Assembly (NCBI RefSeq): GCF_009870125.1
Contig: NC_046679.1
Coordinates: 17,794,001-17,858,000 of the forward strand
Source of the DNA: Drosophila pseudoobscura
Taxonomy: Eukaryota > Arthropoda > Insecta > Diptera > Drosophilidae
DNA length: 64,000 nt
Direction: 5' to 3'
Shown here: piece by piece, positions 31,234 through 44,200 of the stretch
Layout of the letters: each line of letters opens with the position of its first letter
How positions within the stretch are numbered: the first letter of the stretch is position 1
Notes under the pieces: model-generated
What the model saw: only the letters and a program-made list of their open reading frames with translations
Databases searched by the model: none
Told to the model about the DNA's origin: nothing
Translations under genes and position numbers: made by a program

Positions 31234-34200
31234 TTAATTGCACGCGAGTGCGAGTGCGAGTGCGCCCATCTGATCTGTCACGCCCACTCGTTTGCGACTC
31301 TGGTTTACTGCGGTCTACGGTCTCTTTCTTCTCCCTTATCGGCCAAGAAAATCGCTTTGAATTTGTATTTAATTGCCTCTTCGAAATCGAAGTATGGCCC
31401 CAGGCTATGCCACTGCATATATTCATCCTTAAATGATTACAATTAGTGAAAAATATACGTTTGCATATCTCAGTCCTGCCTTAGGACTTAACTTGGAACT
31501 CAGACAAGTGTTTCTTCGGGCCCAACCAATGTCCTCCCAGAGTGTTGCTCATTGGGAAAAGACCTCCATAAAAGGTACCATTTTTCTCATATTCGCTTAG
31601 TCAAATTTCGAGTGGAGCCCAACTTTGGCTAATAATTAAAAGTGGAAAGCTCCGCTTATCCCATCTCATGCAACACCTTGGCTCGTATTACCCATTAGCT
31701 CGCAGTCCCCGCTCTGAGGGCGGTGGGGGGGTGGACTGTGGGTGCAGCCGAAACTTCATTAAGGGCACATAAAAGTAAACAAGCGAAAAGTGTCGGAATT
31801 TCACACATAATTGGCACTTGAAGTTTTTACTTTTATTTGGCCCCAACTGAACGACAAACTTATGGTCCGTCCGACTGTGCAAGTCGCATGCGGAGAGCAG
31901 GCAGAGCCCCCCAGTCCTAGTCCTGGTCCTGGTCCTTGGCAATTCGGTTCGAAATCGGGCTGAGGTCTGTGTTCGGTCTTTTGGGGTCACAGCAGCTGCT
32001 TCACGGCAGCGCTTTTTCTTTTTTTCCTCTTTCTCTTTCTCTCTCTCTCTCTCTCTGTCTCTGTCTGTTGTTTCTACTGTGAAAAAAGTGAAAGTTAAGA
32101 GCAACAATTCTTTTCCTCTTTGTATTTGTTGTTGTTTTTTTAAGCCCCATCTCCCCTGCTAGAACGTGTGAAACTAACAGTTAATTTCGAGACTGCAGCC
32201 CCCACCCCCTCCCCCACCCGATGCCGATTCCGGATGCGAATCCTGCGCGTCCACGGCGTCCTGTATATGAGTGTATTTGTGAGTGTGTGAGTGTCGTTGG
32301 GAAGATTTATGTGGAAATTGCCGTGGCACCAGATCGAACAAAACGAAAAACGATGCCCAGATACAGTGGGGCAAATCGTACTTAAATAGGACACAACTAT
32401 TCAAAATTGTATCTATCTTTTATATATGTAGCCTGTATGTGTAATACATGAATACGTATGTATGTATATGTAAGTCGCACACTTTTTGCCCAGTCATTCA
32501 TCCCATTGTATCAATGGGGGGGATGCAGTTGGTCGACTGCTGCTGCTGTCCTCCCCCCACAGTTCCCACACTTTTTTGCAATCAATAACATTTTCGCAAG
32601 TGAATTACTTGCCATTGTTTCGCTCATCCCTCAGACAAAGAATGGGCTCCAGGACTGAGCCCAGTGAGCCCCAGAGGGGAAGGGAAGGTGTTCTGGGCGA
32701 AGAAAGTGACAAAGTTGAAATTTCCATTTCCATTGTCCTCCCTCCTTCCCTGCGCAGATTTATTATGGTTTATAATGAACTTGTAAAGTAATTATGCGCT
32801 GCGACGCGTACGTACGTGTAGGTATGTATGTATGTGCCACCTTGGCGGTGGTAGAGCTGAACCACCCCCAAGGCGGCGCCTCCATCATCACCACACCCAG
32901 GCATTACTCAGTCGCAAGGCAACCCTTTTCAAAAAATGGCTCTTGTCGTGTGATTTTTGGTACTCCAACCACCACCCACCACCCACCGCCGAGTCTTTGG
33001 CTGCCGTTTACGCTTGTAATTACACGCTTCATTGTTGAAAGGGAACAGACCCAGGAAGAGGACTTGGGGCAGGAGCAGGAGCAGTAGCTACTCCTGGGGC
33101 AGTCATCTTGGATGGACCCGCTTGCGTCGAGGGTCTCCATTTTGCATGTTGTTTCGTCGCCTCGCTCTGGTGTCGTATATCTTCCTTCTAATTGGGTTTC
33201 GTTGTGCGCCGTGCCCGCTAATGTCAACCTTGCTGATGTCCCCAGCCCCATGCGTGCTCCGGACTCTGACTCTGACTCCGCTCCGACTACGCTCCGTCTC
33301 AGACTCCCGATTCACTTAGTCTGCACATGCAAAAGACGCTGGGGATGGATCCCCAACCGCCGGAAACTGTGCCCGGCCAGAGCCATTAAAAGTGGGTGGC
33401 GGCAGGAGCTGACGCTGGCGCTGGCGCTGGAGTGCTGCTTGAGGAAACGGAAACGATGAGCTTCGTCGCTTCTTGGGATGCCCCCCCTCACATGTGTGTG
33501 TGTGTGTGTGCTGTGTGCATTGGGGAGCCAAGGAGCTGGCTGGCGTCTGGTGAGTTATGTTGCATGCTTTTAGGTGATTTAGCCCACGTTTGTATGCACA
33601 AACGTCTGCAGGGTTTTGGTTTATGTTTTGTTTAACTAATATTTTGTGAAATCTTCTTTGGGAATTATGAACTTGGCTGGATGCATGGCTGGCTGGACTG
33701 CTCCCCCCACACTCCCTTTTGTCCCTTCCGCCTGGCCGAAAGTTTTTCATTTTGCTCCTTGCCAATTTCACACTCTGCCAAACGCTGCAGGGCGGGCAAT
33801 AATTTCCAGCCAATAGGTTGCTGAGGCACGAGGTGCGCCAAGGCAAGGGGTTAGGATGGGCCAGGGACATGGTCCGAAAATGTGGAAAATATTGTGACAT
33901 TTCTAGCTGCTCACACACGGGATTCCATGTGCAAGATCTTCAGTTATTTCTCATTTGAAGACCCAAAACTCAGGAAACATTCGTAATGATGAGTACATTC
34001 ATTTTTGGACAGTTTAAATAATATTTTATGAAAAGAATATTCTAATATCGAACACCATTGAAATCCAGAAAGCTGTAGCTTCCATCTACAGGCATACAAA
34101 TTCCGTTCCAATATCATCTTCCGGATCGACTTTCGCCGAGGCTATCCGGCGGAATGATTGTATTTCTTTTTGCCCAGCACGCTTATTAAGTGAAGCGAAT

Positions 34201-34712
34201 GGCGTCCGGCTGTCTCCCGTAAATCAGACCTCTTCCCCACTCGATTCTGGAGCCGGAGCGCCTCCTCCCGGGGGCTGGCTGCGGGAGTTTCCCAAGCGCT
34301 CAAGTCTTTTCTCACATATTAAAAAAAGAAGGGAGAAAACCGAAACAGAAAAAAATCCCTACAACGCTTTGCATAAAAAAATAAAGCACCGAGTCATGTG
34401 TGTGTGACATCATATCGTATATTGTCGCATGAATTTACGTGACCATATGTTGTCGCCGGAGCGCATAAATTGCAAGTGGGGCACAGACGGCTCGGCTCTG
34501 GGACTGGAACTGGGCTTCTGCTTCACTGCCTCAAGTCCCGCCGTAACCCTTCAGCCGCCTCACACATTTCCCAAGTGCTGATATTTCGTTCGATGCTCGT
34601 TTGACTTCTGCAAGTGCGGAGAAAAAATACACCAAAAATTTATTGAATTTAATTTGAATTCGCACAATGGCCCCCGCAACATCTGGCACTTGATAGCCGG
34701 GTCCTCGCTCGA

Positions 34713-34740
34713 ATCTGTATCTGTATCTGTATCTGTATCT
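34713..34740 (+). repeat. ATCTGT hexamer repeat
   Basis: Four or more CTGTAT units just left of the Pho/GAGA cluster. Confidence 0.8.
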
Positions 34741-34809
34741 ATGTATGCACCTATATCATTCCTCATTCCTTATTAGATCGAAACGGAGTCTCGTATGAAT
34801 ATTTAAGCC

Positions 34810-35020
34810 GCCCTCCGCCATCGCCTAATGAAGCCGCGCAAAATTCGTTTTTAATTGCCATCGCGAAATCCCGAAGATGGCGGCTGGTAGAAAAATTTAA
34901 TTTTAATTGCTGCCCAGAATCGCAGTATGCCGGAGTATGCCGGATCCCCAGACTCCAGCAGAAATATTGCCACTTGTGTTTTTTAGTCCCCCCCCCCCCA
35001 CCCCTCTCTCTCTCTCTCTG
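34810..35020. promoter_or_regulatory. Candidate Polycomb response element (Pho plus GAGA cluster)
   Basis: Three Pho cores lie within 65 bp: GCCAT at 34817-34821 and 34857-34861 and ATGGC at 34877-34881. A CT run (GAGA-factor type on minus) lies at 35004-35019. The bithorax PRE is known to be in this Ubx intron, but other positions are possible and short motifs are common. Low certainty. Confidence 0.35.
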
Positions 35021-35584
35021 GTCCTTAGTGGGCAAAAAACTCGATTTTCCAGCTAATGGATGAAGGCAGAGCTGTTGCTTTTGGAAGAGGAGGCTGGTGC
35101 TGGGTCTGGGTCTGGTGCTGGGTCTGGGATTGGGTCTGTTGCTGGTCTGGGCATGGGCATCGGCTTCGACATCGGCACAGCAGCCAATTAAAGGCATGAC
35201 ATAAATCCAGCTGTGACTTGTATTGGGTGTTTCCGCCTGCGGCCCACATTCTCCATTCCCCAATCCCCAATGGGGCCCATTCTCCACTCTTCACGGCAAA
35301 GACAGCGCCAAAATGTTCAAGATTGTTGCAAGCCCAAACAAAACAGAGGAACGGATCGGCTGGGCCATAGCAAAGGAAAACTTTGCCCAACCAACTAGAC
35401 CCGGACCCGGACCCCTCCCCGACCCTGGCTGGGGCTCTCGCCCGCTTTTCATGCTCACGCCCGTTGTTTCATTTTACAATGTGCTTTTTTCCTTTCGGTT
35501 TTTCGGTCTTTCTGTTGTCTGTTTTTCGTTTCTTGTTGTATTATTGCATTGTACGCGAGTATTTTTCTACTTGAGTTGGCACAG

Positions 35585-35612
35585 CCCCCCCCCCCCCCCC
35601 CCCCCCCCCCCC
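35585..35612 (+). repeat. Poly-C tract of 28 bases
   Basis: An uninterrupted run of 28 C. Its true length is uncertain because such runs are hard to sequence and assemble. Confidence 0.8.
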
Positions 35613-36007
35613 GTAGCACTGCTGCTCCAGAGTTTCGATTGTTGCTGGTTTCCCGTTGGCTGTTGGCTCGAACATGCAACCGCAGCTTATGCTAGGCCTT
35701 CGCCATCGCCTTCCCACACCCAAAAAAAGATGTCAGTTCTGGGTGTCCCCGGGGGTTCAGAGTTCCCCCTCAGATTACAAATTCTTGAGAGAAATACTCG
35801 ATTCCGCGTCCGACTCGAAGTTAACTAATTTATGTCGCAGGACTTTGAATTAATGAATAAAGGGAGAGCAGGCCCAGATGGATCGTGGGCTGGAAATATG
35901 TAAATTACTTGCAAAAAGCACAAAAGTATATAAAAAACATTAAACAGAGAAGCGAAACAAAAAGAAAGAGGGCCATGAAAACTTTTGTCTTATAAAGTGA
36001 AAATTCC

Positions 36008-36033
36008 TCGAGCCTCGAGCCTCGAGCCTCGAC
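36008..36033 (+). repeat. CTCGAGC tandem repeat
   Basis: Heptamer units each containing an XhoI-type CTCGAG palindrome, three to four copies. Confidence 0.8.
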
Positions 36034-38033
36034 CAGATGCCAATTCTCTTTGTCCTTCGTCCAGGACGCACTTGTCCGAGACGAAACTTTTCGGTAAAGA
36101 AAACTTGGCGAGTTATGAGAGGAACTGCTATGGAAGTGACATCATGAATATGGTAAGCAGGCAATCAAATTAAATAAATATATTTTTAATTGAGGGGCTG
36201 ATCCGAGTGGGATTTGGGGGGTGCGAATTGGGGGATTGTATTGCTCTACTGCATTGAAGTGGATTGATAACTTCTTTCCTACTAATACTAAAGTGTTTAT
36301 TTGGAGTACTTTGAAACTGCTGAAGAGCCAGCATATACAGATGGGTGACCAATAAAATTAATAATCATAGTAATTCATTTGATTTGTTAGCGGAGGGTTC
36401 GAGAGATTCGAATGGCCCTTTGCCCAGGCCCACCCAGCCCCCGTATAACCCATCGGGAAAAGTTCGGCAATTAAGAGAGAGAGAGGGGAGGGAGACGTGG
36501 CAGGGGGGCGGGGGAGGCACAGACACACAGACAAACGTTGGCATCATGGCATTATCTTTGGGCAAACAGACATGACAACGAGGAACAAATAAATCGCATA
36601 AAATATAATTATGAAATTTGTAGCCCGAAGGGTGGGGGTGCAATGGGGGGGACTGGGGTGGTGGGTGGTTGAGTGTGTGGGCGGAGGATGCACTGCCTTG
36701 AGTTAATACGCGGCTTGTAATTAACTTGTAATTTATTGGCTCAAGTTTTTAGCGGTCTCTTCCTGGCTTTCTTTGCTTTCTTCCTCGTCTCTGCTTCGGT
36801 CTGAGGGTCCGCTTCATTTGCGGCCTTTTCTTTCATTTTCTTTGCTTTTCTTAGATGTTTTCCTTTTCGTTTTTCCATTTTTCCTTTTCCTTTTTCCTTT
36901 TTCGGTTTTTGGTCTCCTGGCTCATGGTTCATTTTGTAAACTTTCTCCTGGCGCTGCTTTATTCGCAACAAAATGTCTCGGAAAATAAAGCTAATTTATA
37001 TGGGGTCCGCCCCCCCTTCGGTGCGTCCCGCCGCCGCGGCCACCGCACTCGCCCACCTTTAATATTAAATGTTACACCAGGGACACATTTCGATGAAATA
37101 TTTCGTAAAAAGTGTCTACGAGAGAAAAATTTGCCAGAGTCTCAGCTTCAGCTGAGGTCTCCCTACCTCGCTCTCTCTCTCTCTCTGGCAATCCTTGTGC
37201 CTGCCCCTGCCCCAGATCCTGCCCGTGTCTCTGTCCCTTTCTGGGTCCATGCGTCTTGCTCAAGTTGCGTTCGCTGGTCGCACAAAACTTTCTCCTTGCG
37301 GCGCTCCACGCCTTCCGCCTCAGCCTCACGCACGTGGCAAGAGGCGGAGGAGGAGGAGGAGGATGAGGAGCATGGAGCAGAAGCAGAAGATGCTGCCGCC
37401 GCCTGGCATTCCTTTTGTTTTACTCCGAGTGCGCCTGGAGCGGGGAGGGTGGGTTCTTGGGCCTGGCACGGCCCAAGAATTATTACCGACCAAATAAGCG
37501 ATATTTCTCGAGGGATGAATGTGCTTTGGTGCGTGTTTTATTTTATTTCGTTGAGTTACAATCCACCATCTAACGGTATACGCTTTCCCTTCCGCCTAGG
37601 GGTGGGTGGTGCCGCATGGGCGGGGGCAGTGGCGGGGGCGGTGGCGGGGGGCGGGTGGTGGTGTTCGGTGCGCATGCCAGAAGGAGGTGCACGGGAAATG
37701 TCGAATGCGAAATTAAGAAAACATGGCAGTAAAATTGGGTAATAAATCATTGGGGGGGGCCTCAAAGTGTTACTTCCATGGGCCCGAGATCTCATGCTCG
37801 GCACAGTTGGAATTTGTTTAGCTACAAATTATATGCGGCTTGCCACACATCCTTCGGGGAGAGTGGATAGGATGGATGTTGCGACATATGCCAGCGAAGG
37901 AGGCTAGACTGCCCGAGAAGTTCGAGTATCGATAGAGTGGGGTCTGGAGCAAGGTACTCGATCGAAAACGGAGAGAGATGAAACATTTGGAGTCAGTAGT
38001 CCATCCATTGGCCTCCTCCATTCAGAGGGGTCC

Positions 38034-38059
38034 CCGTCCCAGTCCCAGTCCCAGTCCCA
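38034..38059 (+). repeat. (CCCAGT)n hexamer repeat
   Basis: About four CCCAGT units. Similar short CCCAGT arrays lie near 43060 and 46351-46380 (CCCACAGT). Confidence 0.75.
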
Positions 38060-39462
38060 ATACCCAATCGAAAAGCAATCCCCCTAATCCCCCTAATCGC
38101 ATATCACCGGCTTAAAGCCCATCCTCTGGCTGCAGTACCCATCTCTGTGTGCGTGTGAGAGTGTGATTAAAATGGCGATATGAATGCATAATAATACGAG
38201 AGTTATGACCCGGCCAGACCCCGCCGTCCACCCCCCACTCCCACTCCCGATCGGAGGCATAAAACTGCAGCAAACTAAAGCGCTGCAGCTCCCCCCACCC
38301 CACCCATCGAGTCCTTCAGAGTTCTGGCCGTCCCCGTCCTTCCCCGACCATCATCGCCGGGTGAGTAAGTGAGCCTGAACTTTGATGCCGCCACATTCTA
38401 TTCGCATTTGGGCTCCAACTACCTATGACCATATATCTCTCCTGGCCGGACTAGGACCGACCGTCGACTCGCTCCGTCGCCAGCGGGCCGCCTGTTATTC
38501 CTCTTCTTTTTTTTTTTTTGGCGAGTCAACTCCGACTACGAAGCTCAAAAGCCGTAAAGCCTTGAATGGGGGAATCGTCTAAAGGGAGGTGGACGGTGGG
38601 CGGTGGGGCGATGGACGATGGACGATGGACGGTGGGGTAGGCGCAGTGGCAAAGAGTGCCGCCTCGGCCGCCGTTGCCCCTGGAAGATTTATGCAGTTCA
38701 TATTCACATTTTCCAAACGCCGCATACCAGACCCAGCAGCAGCAGCAGCATTCGAAGAGCACACGGATGCAGGCACAAGAGGGTAAAGGACAGGGCGGAC
38801 AGGGCGGACGGGGGGGCATGGGATGAGGACGTGGCACGGACACTGCAAGCGTGCGTCTGTGAAATGTGCATATGTATGCCCCCCCCATCCATGTGTGGGG
38901 ATCGGTGTGCGTGTGTATCCGTGTGAGGGAGACTGAGTCCAGCCGCAATTGTTGGAGCTTTTTTGGGCGCCAAATGTGCGCCGAGCATTGCAGCTTGCAG
39001 TTGTTGTTTTTGCCTTTGTCCCTGCTGAAATACAGTGGAACGAAGAGCAGCTTAGCCAGGCAAAATAATCCATACAGAGCCAAGGCCATTTCGATGTGTT
39101 CAATCACAGTGGACTGGCAACAAAGGCTGTTACAAAGCCTTAAACTTCTCATAGACCCAAGACCCAAATCGGCATTTTGTGGGCTTCCCTCGCCAACCAG
39201 TTCCACTGTGCCTGGCCTAGCCCTAGCCGTGATCAGAGCCACGGAGAAGGGATGACGGTGGTGGAGTCTGGGGCTCGGCTTTGCTGGATGACTGCAGGCC
39301 GGGCGCGCTCGGGCAAGTGCTGGAGCACACTGCATATTAAGTTATTGTATATTAGGTGTTAAATCAGATAAATTTTCGCATAATACCGCATACAGCACTC
39401 GGATTTTCAAAGATTAACGTGGCGCACACACAGCCAGTTGTTGGCCAGTGCAGTTGTTGCTG

Positions 39463-39481
39463 CCCCCCCCCCCCCCCCCCC
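39463..39481 (+). repeat. Poly-C tract of 19 bases
   Basis: An uninterrupted C run; a run of 12 G at 39602-39613 follows 120 bp later, and 14 C at 40707-40720. Assembly length is uncertain. Confidence 0.75.
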
Positions 39482-41139
39482 GTTTTGTTGCCCCTTCTTG
39501 TGGCCGTTGTTTGAGCCTGGCTGTGGCTGTGGCTGCAGCATTTTGGAGCTGTTTTAATCATTTGAATGCTGCACATTGTTTTCGACCAGGGGCGGGGGGC
39601 AGGGGGGGGGGGGAAGTCTCTAAACAGTGTTGCAGTTTATTGGCATCGCCGGACGATGGTTATTTGTTGGGCTGGCAGTCATTGATAAACCTTTTGCTTC
39701 GACTTTCCATTGTTTGGCTCTGGCTGCACATCGGACTCTCATCTTTCTCTGCTTTCCCAGCAACAGATTATTAAAGCGAGCATAAACTTATGCAAATTCT
39801 TAATTACAGAAATCGGGAAAAAAACAAAAGCTGAAATCGAAGCCCATGAAATGGTCTGTGCCGTGGCTGCGGCTTCATTAAGGCTGCCACGGCTGCTGGC
39901 TGTTGTTGTTGTTGTTGCTGCTTTGGTTGCATATTTAAAAATAAATCGCACCGTTATTAAACAAAAGCTATTGTGTTTTATGAAAAGCGCATAAATAAAA
40001 CCCGGCAAAAAGCAGCACAGAGCCAGCACAGAGCCAGCAACAATTTATTATGACAAGTTGCCCTGCCACTTTTATCTCCACACACACACACATTTCTGCA
40101 GATAGATACACACACATACAGCACACATATACGATATCTATATATATGTATATTTTTTTGTATTAATACTGCTGTTGTTGCTCTTCGTACTCGTATAACA
40201 CAAAATATATGCAATAAAATAGCCACAAAACAAACTCTGCCCTAAAATGCTGAATGCTGCTGCAGCAGAAACTAACTAGAAAAGGCATCCAGCAGATACA
40301 TAGATAGATACATACATGGAGCGTGTGTGGCAGCAACGAGAACGTGACCAAAAGTGGATTTGACAAATAAGTTGCTAGAAAAAAGCTCAGTTTTAATTAG
40401 TTGAGCTGCAGAATATTCTCCAATTTAAAGGAAACGTTTCGCTCGTATAGAAATTCCCATTATCAAACGATTCGGAAGGAGATGGAAGCCCAATAAAAGC
40501 TCTGATACCGGATGCCAAAGAAGAATCTTTATCGTCAATTCACTAAGAATTCTAATGAATATTCTCGAATATTCTCTGAATCTTTAAAAAGAGAACCCCT
40601 TCTTTTGAAATGTGTAGCTTCAGGATTTTTCTCACACTGTGAGAACCTGTAAACGAGACTGCCATTGAAGGTAAGTAAATGAAATGTGTGCTTAAAGAGA
40701 TCCTATCCCCCCCCCCCCCCTCCGATGGGCAATGCATTCACTAATCCGTGGCTCAGTTGATTAACGCAGCGAGGAGGCTTCTATTTATTATAAATTTGCA
40801 ATTTGAGCAACAAGCAACAACAACTACGAATTATGCACGCCGAGGGCAGCCAGAGTTGATTGCACTTGCCACGAGATGTGGCAGGCAGGCGGAGGGGAGT
40901 GGGGGCCCCAACAATTTAGTCCGACATTGCATATTTTTGCTCGCTCCGTCTGCGTGGCATGCAACGCACCGAACACCGGCCATGGCGATGACGATGGCGA
41001 GGGAGAGGTGGAGGGAGAGGTGGAGGTAGAGGGAGAGGTAGAGGGATAGGGATATGCTCCTGGGCGCGTGAAAAAAAGGAACGAAGCCCGATGACCATCG
41101 CAATGATGATGGCCAGAAGAGTGAGCTGCGACTGGCCAG

Positions 41140-41202
41140 CAGGAGCAGGAGTAGGAGTAGGAGCAGGAGCAGGGGCAGGAGTAGGAGTAGGAGCAGGAGC
41201 AG
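41140..41202 (+). repeat. GGAGCA/GGAGTA compound minisatellite
   Basis: About ten hexamers alternating GGAGCA and GGAGTA in a palindromic order of variants (CA, TA, TA, CA, CA, CA, TA, TA, CA, CA). Confidence 0.8.
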
Positions 41203-44200
41203 GTTGGCTCTCTGGCTCTCATTCTGGGCGCTGCTGCTGCTGTTGCTCTTGCTGTTTCTGTTGATTTGTTTTGGCCAGTTGTTGCTCTTGTTGTTGTTCT
41301 CTTTCAAATTGCCCGTTGCACGCTGCCCCCCGCGTCCCCGTTGCACGTTGCCCGTTTCCCAGTTTGCCGGGTGAGTAAAACGATTACCCGCCGGCTAGGA
41401 GGCTCGCTTTTTGGTATGTGTCGGAACAACTATTATTAAGCGTGCACTCTCCTTGCTGTTGTTGTTTTTTTTACAAGTGCAACGCCGTGCCCCTGCCTCT
41501 TGTTGCGGCCATTGTTCTGCTTTGGCTGGAAATTATTATTCGCATGCCAAAATGAATTGAGCAGCCGGATCCGAGGGGCAGCAGGAGCAGCAGGAGGACA
41601 AGTGGAAGTGGAAGTAGAAGGGGTTTCTGTGGCATGCAACATGTTTAGTGGGTACACATGCGTCGCGTCCCCTCGCTTTCAAATTGCCCAGTTATTAAGT
41701 AAATTGATTTTAAGTATGTTTTGAAATTTGCTTTTATTTGCTTCTAAATGTTTTGCTGCTCGCATTCGTCGCTCGAACGTCGATAACCCGAGCCGAGCCG
41801 AGCTGAGCCGAACACAACCGAGCTGGCCAAATTGATTGTTCACATTACATGCAATTTGTTGCCGTTCCTTCGATCTCCATTAAGATATCCCGATGTCCAG
41901 GGAGAGCGCGGAATTGCAATGAAAATAAGTGAAGAGCTGCCCGGACCCTTGGGGATCTAGAAAGCATTTCTGTTTTATCTCTCTCTTGATAAACGTAATA
42001 ATGGCTATGAAGGCCAGTCCTCGCTTATTCCAGCACCTCGCATATACATATTTTCTATTAACCGACGTTAAATTTAATTTAATTTAAAACTTGCAGACCA
42101 AACAACGTGGTCGGAATGGTTCCGCGGCATGCGAAATGCTAATAAGCAGGGGGAAGGGGCCGAGGGGCGACGGGGGGACGGGTATTGAGATACCGATTTC
42201 GATACCGAATGCAAGCATCGCCGACTGCATCTCCATAAACAGTACAATTAGACTAATGACTGTGCTCAGGCCCCGCGATCGCCAGTGGGCAGGGGCCTCA
42301 TAGACCTGGTGCCGGGAGACCACACACAGGCTGATCCGGGACTGGCCAAACCGGCTCGCCGTCAGCACTTGCGCATATGATTAGCTTTGTGGCAGGGCTG
42401 TGGCATGCCACTTCTAAGTACGTGGAGAAGCCACGTGGAGGAGCGCGATGGCCTAATGGGTCGCCAAAAGAGGGACAGCTCCCTGAGCTCCCTGAGATGC
42501 ATTGCGGCTGATGAATTGCCCGCTGCTCGCATTTGGCCAGGTTAAATGGTTTCCATTGCAGCACAGACAAACCGGTTTCTCCGGTGGGCAGGTAGTCTGG
42601 GTCCGGCAGCCGGTTGTCGTCGTCTTGGCCATGCTTGTCCCATGTCGGTGGTGGTGGCTTTAATGGCTTCCGCCAACGATCATAGGAGTGAAATAAATGG
42701 CCAGACGCAGCCAATAAACGTCGCGCGTTATGCCCTGGCTCTTTCGTCGCTTGGCCTGGCTAAATGGCTAAATGAGTTAAGAACTGTGGACAGCTGGATG
42801 CGATTTACGAGGGGTACGGGATAGTACAGATATCCTCAGAGGGAGGACATTCCTGCTGGCCTCGTAATAACACATTCTGCATTATTCGTATAATAATATC
42901 TGTCTGTAATTTACGAAACATATATATTGCCTAGGCACCCATCAATCAGTTTGGGATTTAAGGGAATTGACCTGCACCGTGCACTCTGTGGCTCTCCTCC
43001 GGCTGGCAAGCCAGGGCCAAGTCCAGTCCAGTCCAGGCCAGTCAAGTGCTCGGTCTAGTCCCAGTCCCAGTCCCGGTCCGGTTGAATAATAAAAGTAATC
43101 GCTCTTTACCCTTTAGGGTTAGCGAGTGGAGCAAATTGCAAGTTGAATGCCAACCAAGTCGTTGGTCGTCGGGCGAGGGGAGAGTTCGCTTTTCTATAAG
43201 CATAAAAATTGCTATAATTTGTTGAAAATTACATTTTATACATAACCATGGCCCCCTGCTTGGCCCCAGCCCGCCCGGAGACCCGTAATTTATTTTCCCC
43301 TACCTTTAATCAATATACGTCCACGGACAATATGGCAGCTCCAACTATTATCCGAGATGGATTGCAGCGCGGGATTGGCTCAGTGAAGGGCTGGAAAATG
43401 GATGGTCCGAAAGTCAGCAACTGGAGCGGACCAATCAAAAATATTGAAAACCATTTGATCAAGCCATCAAGATTAGCGAAATGGCCAAGGGGAACTGGAG
43501 TTATGGGAATGTTTTGTGCTGCCCTCACAAAGTCAACAGATATAGAAATTTATCGGAGTCTTCGATTAAATGCCTGCGAATAATCGGATTCTCAAAATCG
43601 ATTGTAAGTCGCTTTTCTTTAATTAAATTTACTCATTGCGCACTCGATTCTTAATCATGAAACTTCATAGAAAGACAATAGATCTGCTTCTTTCGTTATT
43701 GTCTCATTTTTTCAGATTACCTCCACAATTACCCCTTTAAAATCGCTTCCCTTGCTCTGGTTTAAGGAGCATATGGCAATGGAAATTTATGCAAATTACT
43801 TAATAAAATGTTGTCAACAACAAAATACATTTTCAATAGACCAATATCTCTCTCTAGCCCTCTCTCCCTCAGTCTCAGCCCGTCTCGCTCTGCCGGACAA
43901 GGGGCGTTAGTGTTTGGCCATTAAGGTTTACCCTCGTGCCCGGCCAGGCCCAACCCCTTTCGGACCGCCATCTCGCACTCTGAACTCTGAACAAGGGTTG
44001 GCGGTGCAAATCTCTTATGTGACACAGTTCCCGGGAATGATGGACCTGCTCTTGCGCCTCCTCCGCCTCGATGGAGATCCAATTAAACCTTCTTTTTTTT
44101 CTCTCCTCAGTTTTCTGTTTGTCCTCATAAATTGTGCATTAACCTGATGCGGCATAGCTCCGTAAAGCAGAGACATAAATCCTCACCAACTTCCAGAGCC

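Noticed and set aside
36855-37742. 295-residue plus-strand ORF inside the Ubx intron
   Set aside because: Made of Phe/Leu-rich, Glu-run and Gly-run low-complexity segments from CT, GA and GGC repeats; no start context or family similarity.
38526-39335. 269-residue minus-strand ORF inside the Ubx intron
   Set aside because: The translation is rich in Pro, Cys, His and Ser from GC-rich repeats, overlaps several other long ORFs in other frames, and shows no domain or conserved motif.
41140-41202. CRISPR-like array
   Set aside because: Units are contiguous hexamers without spacers in an animal genome; a simple minisatellite.
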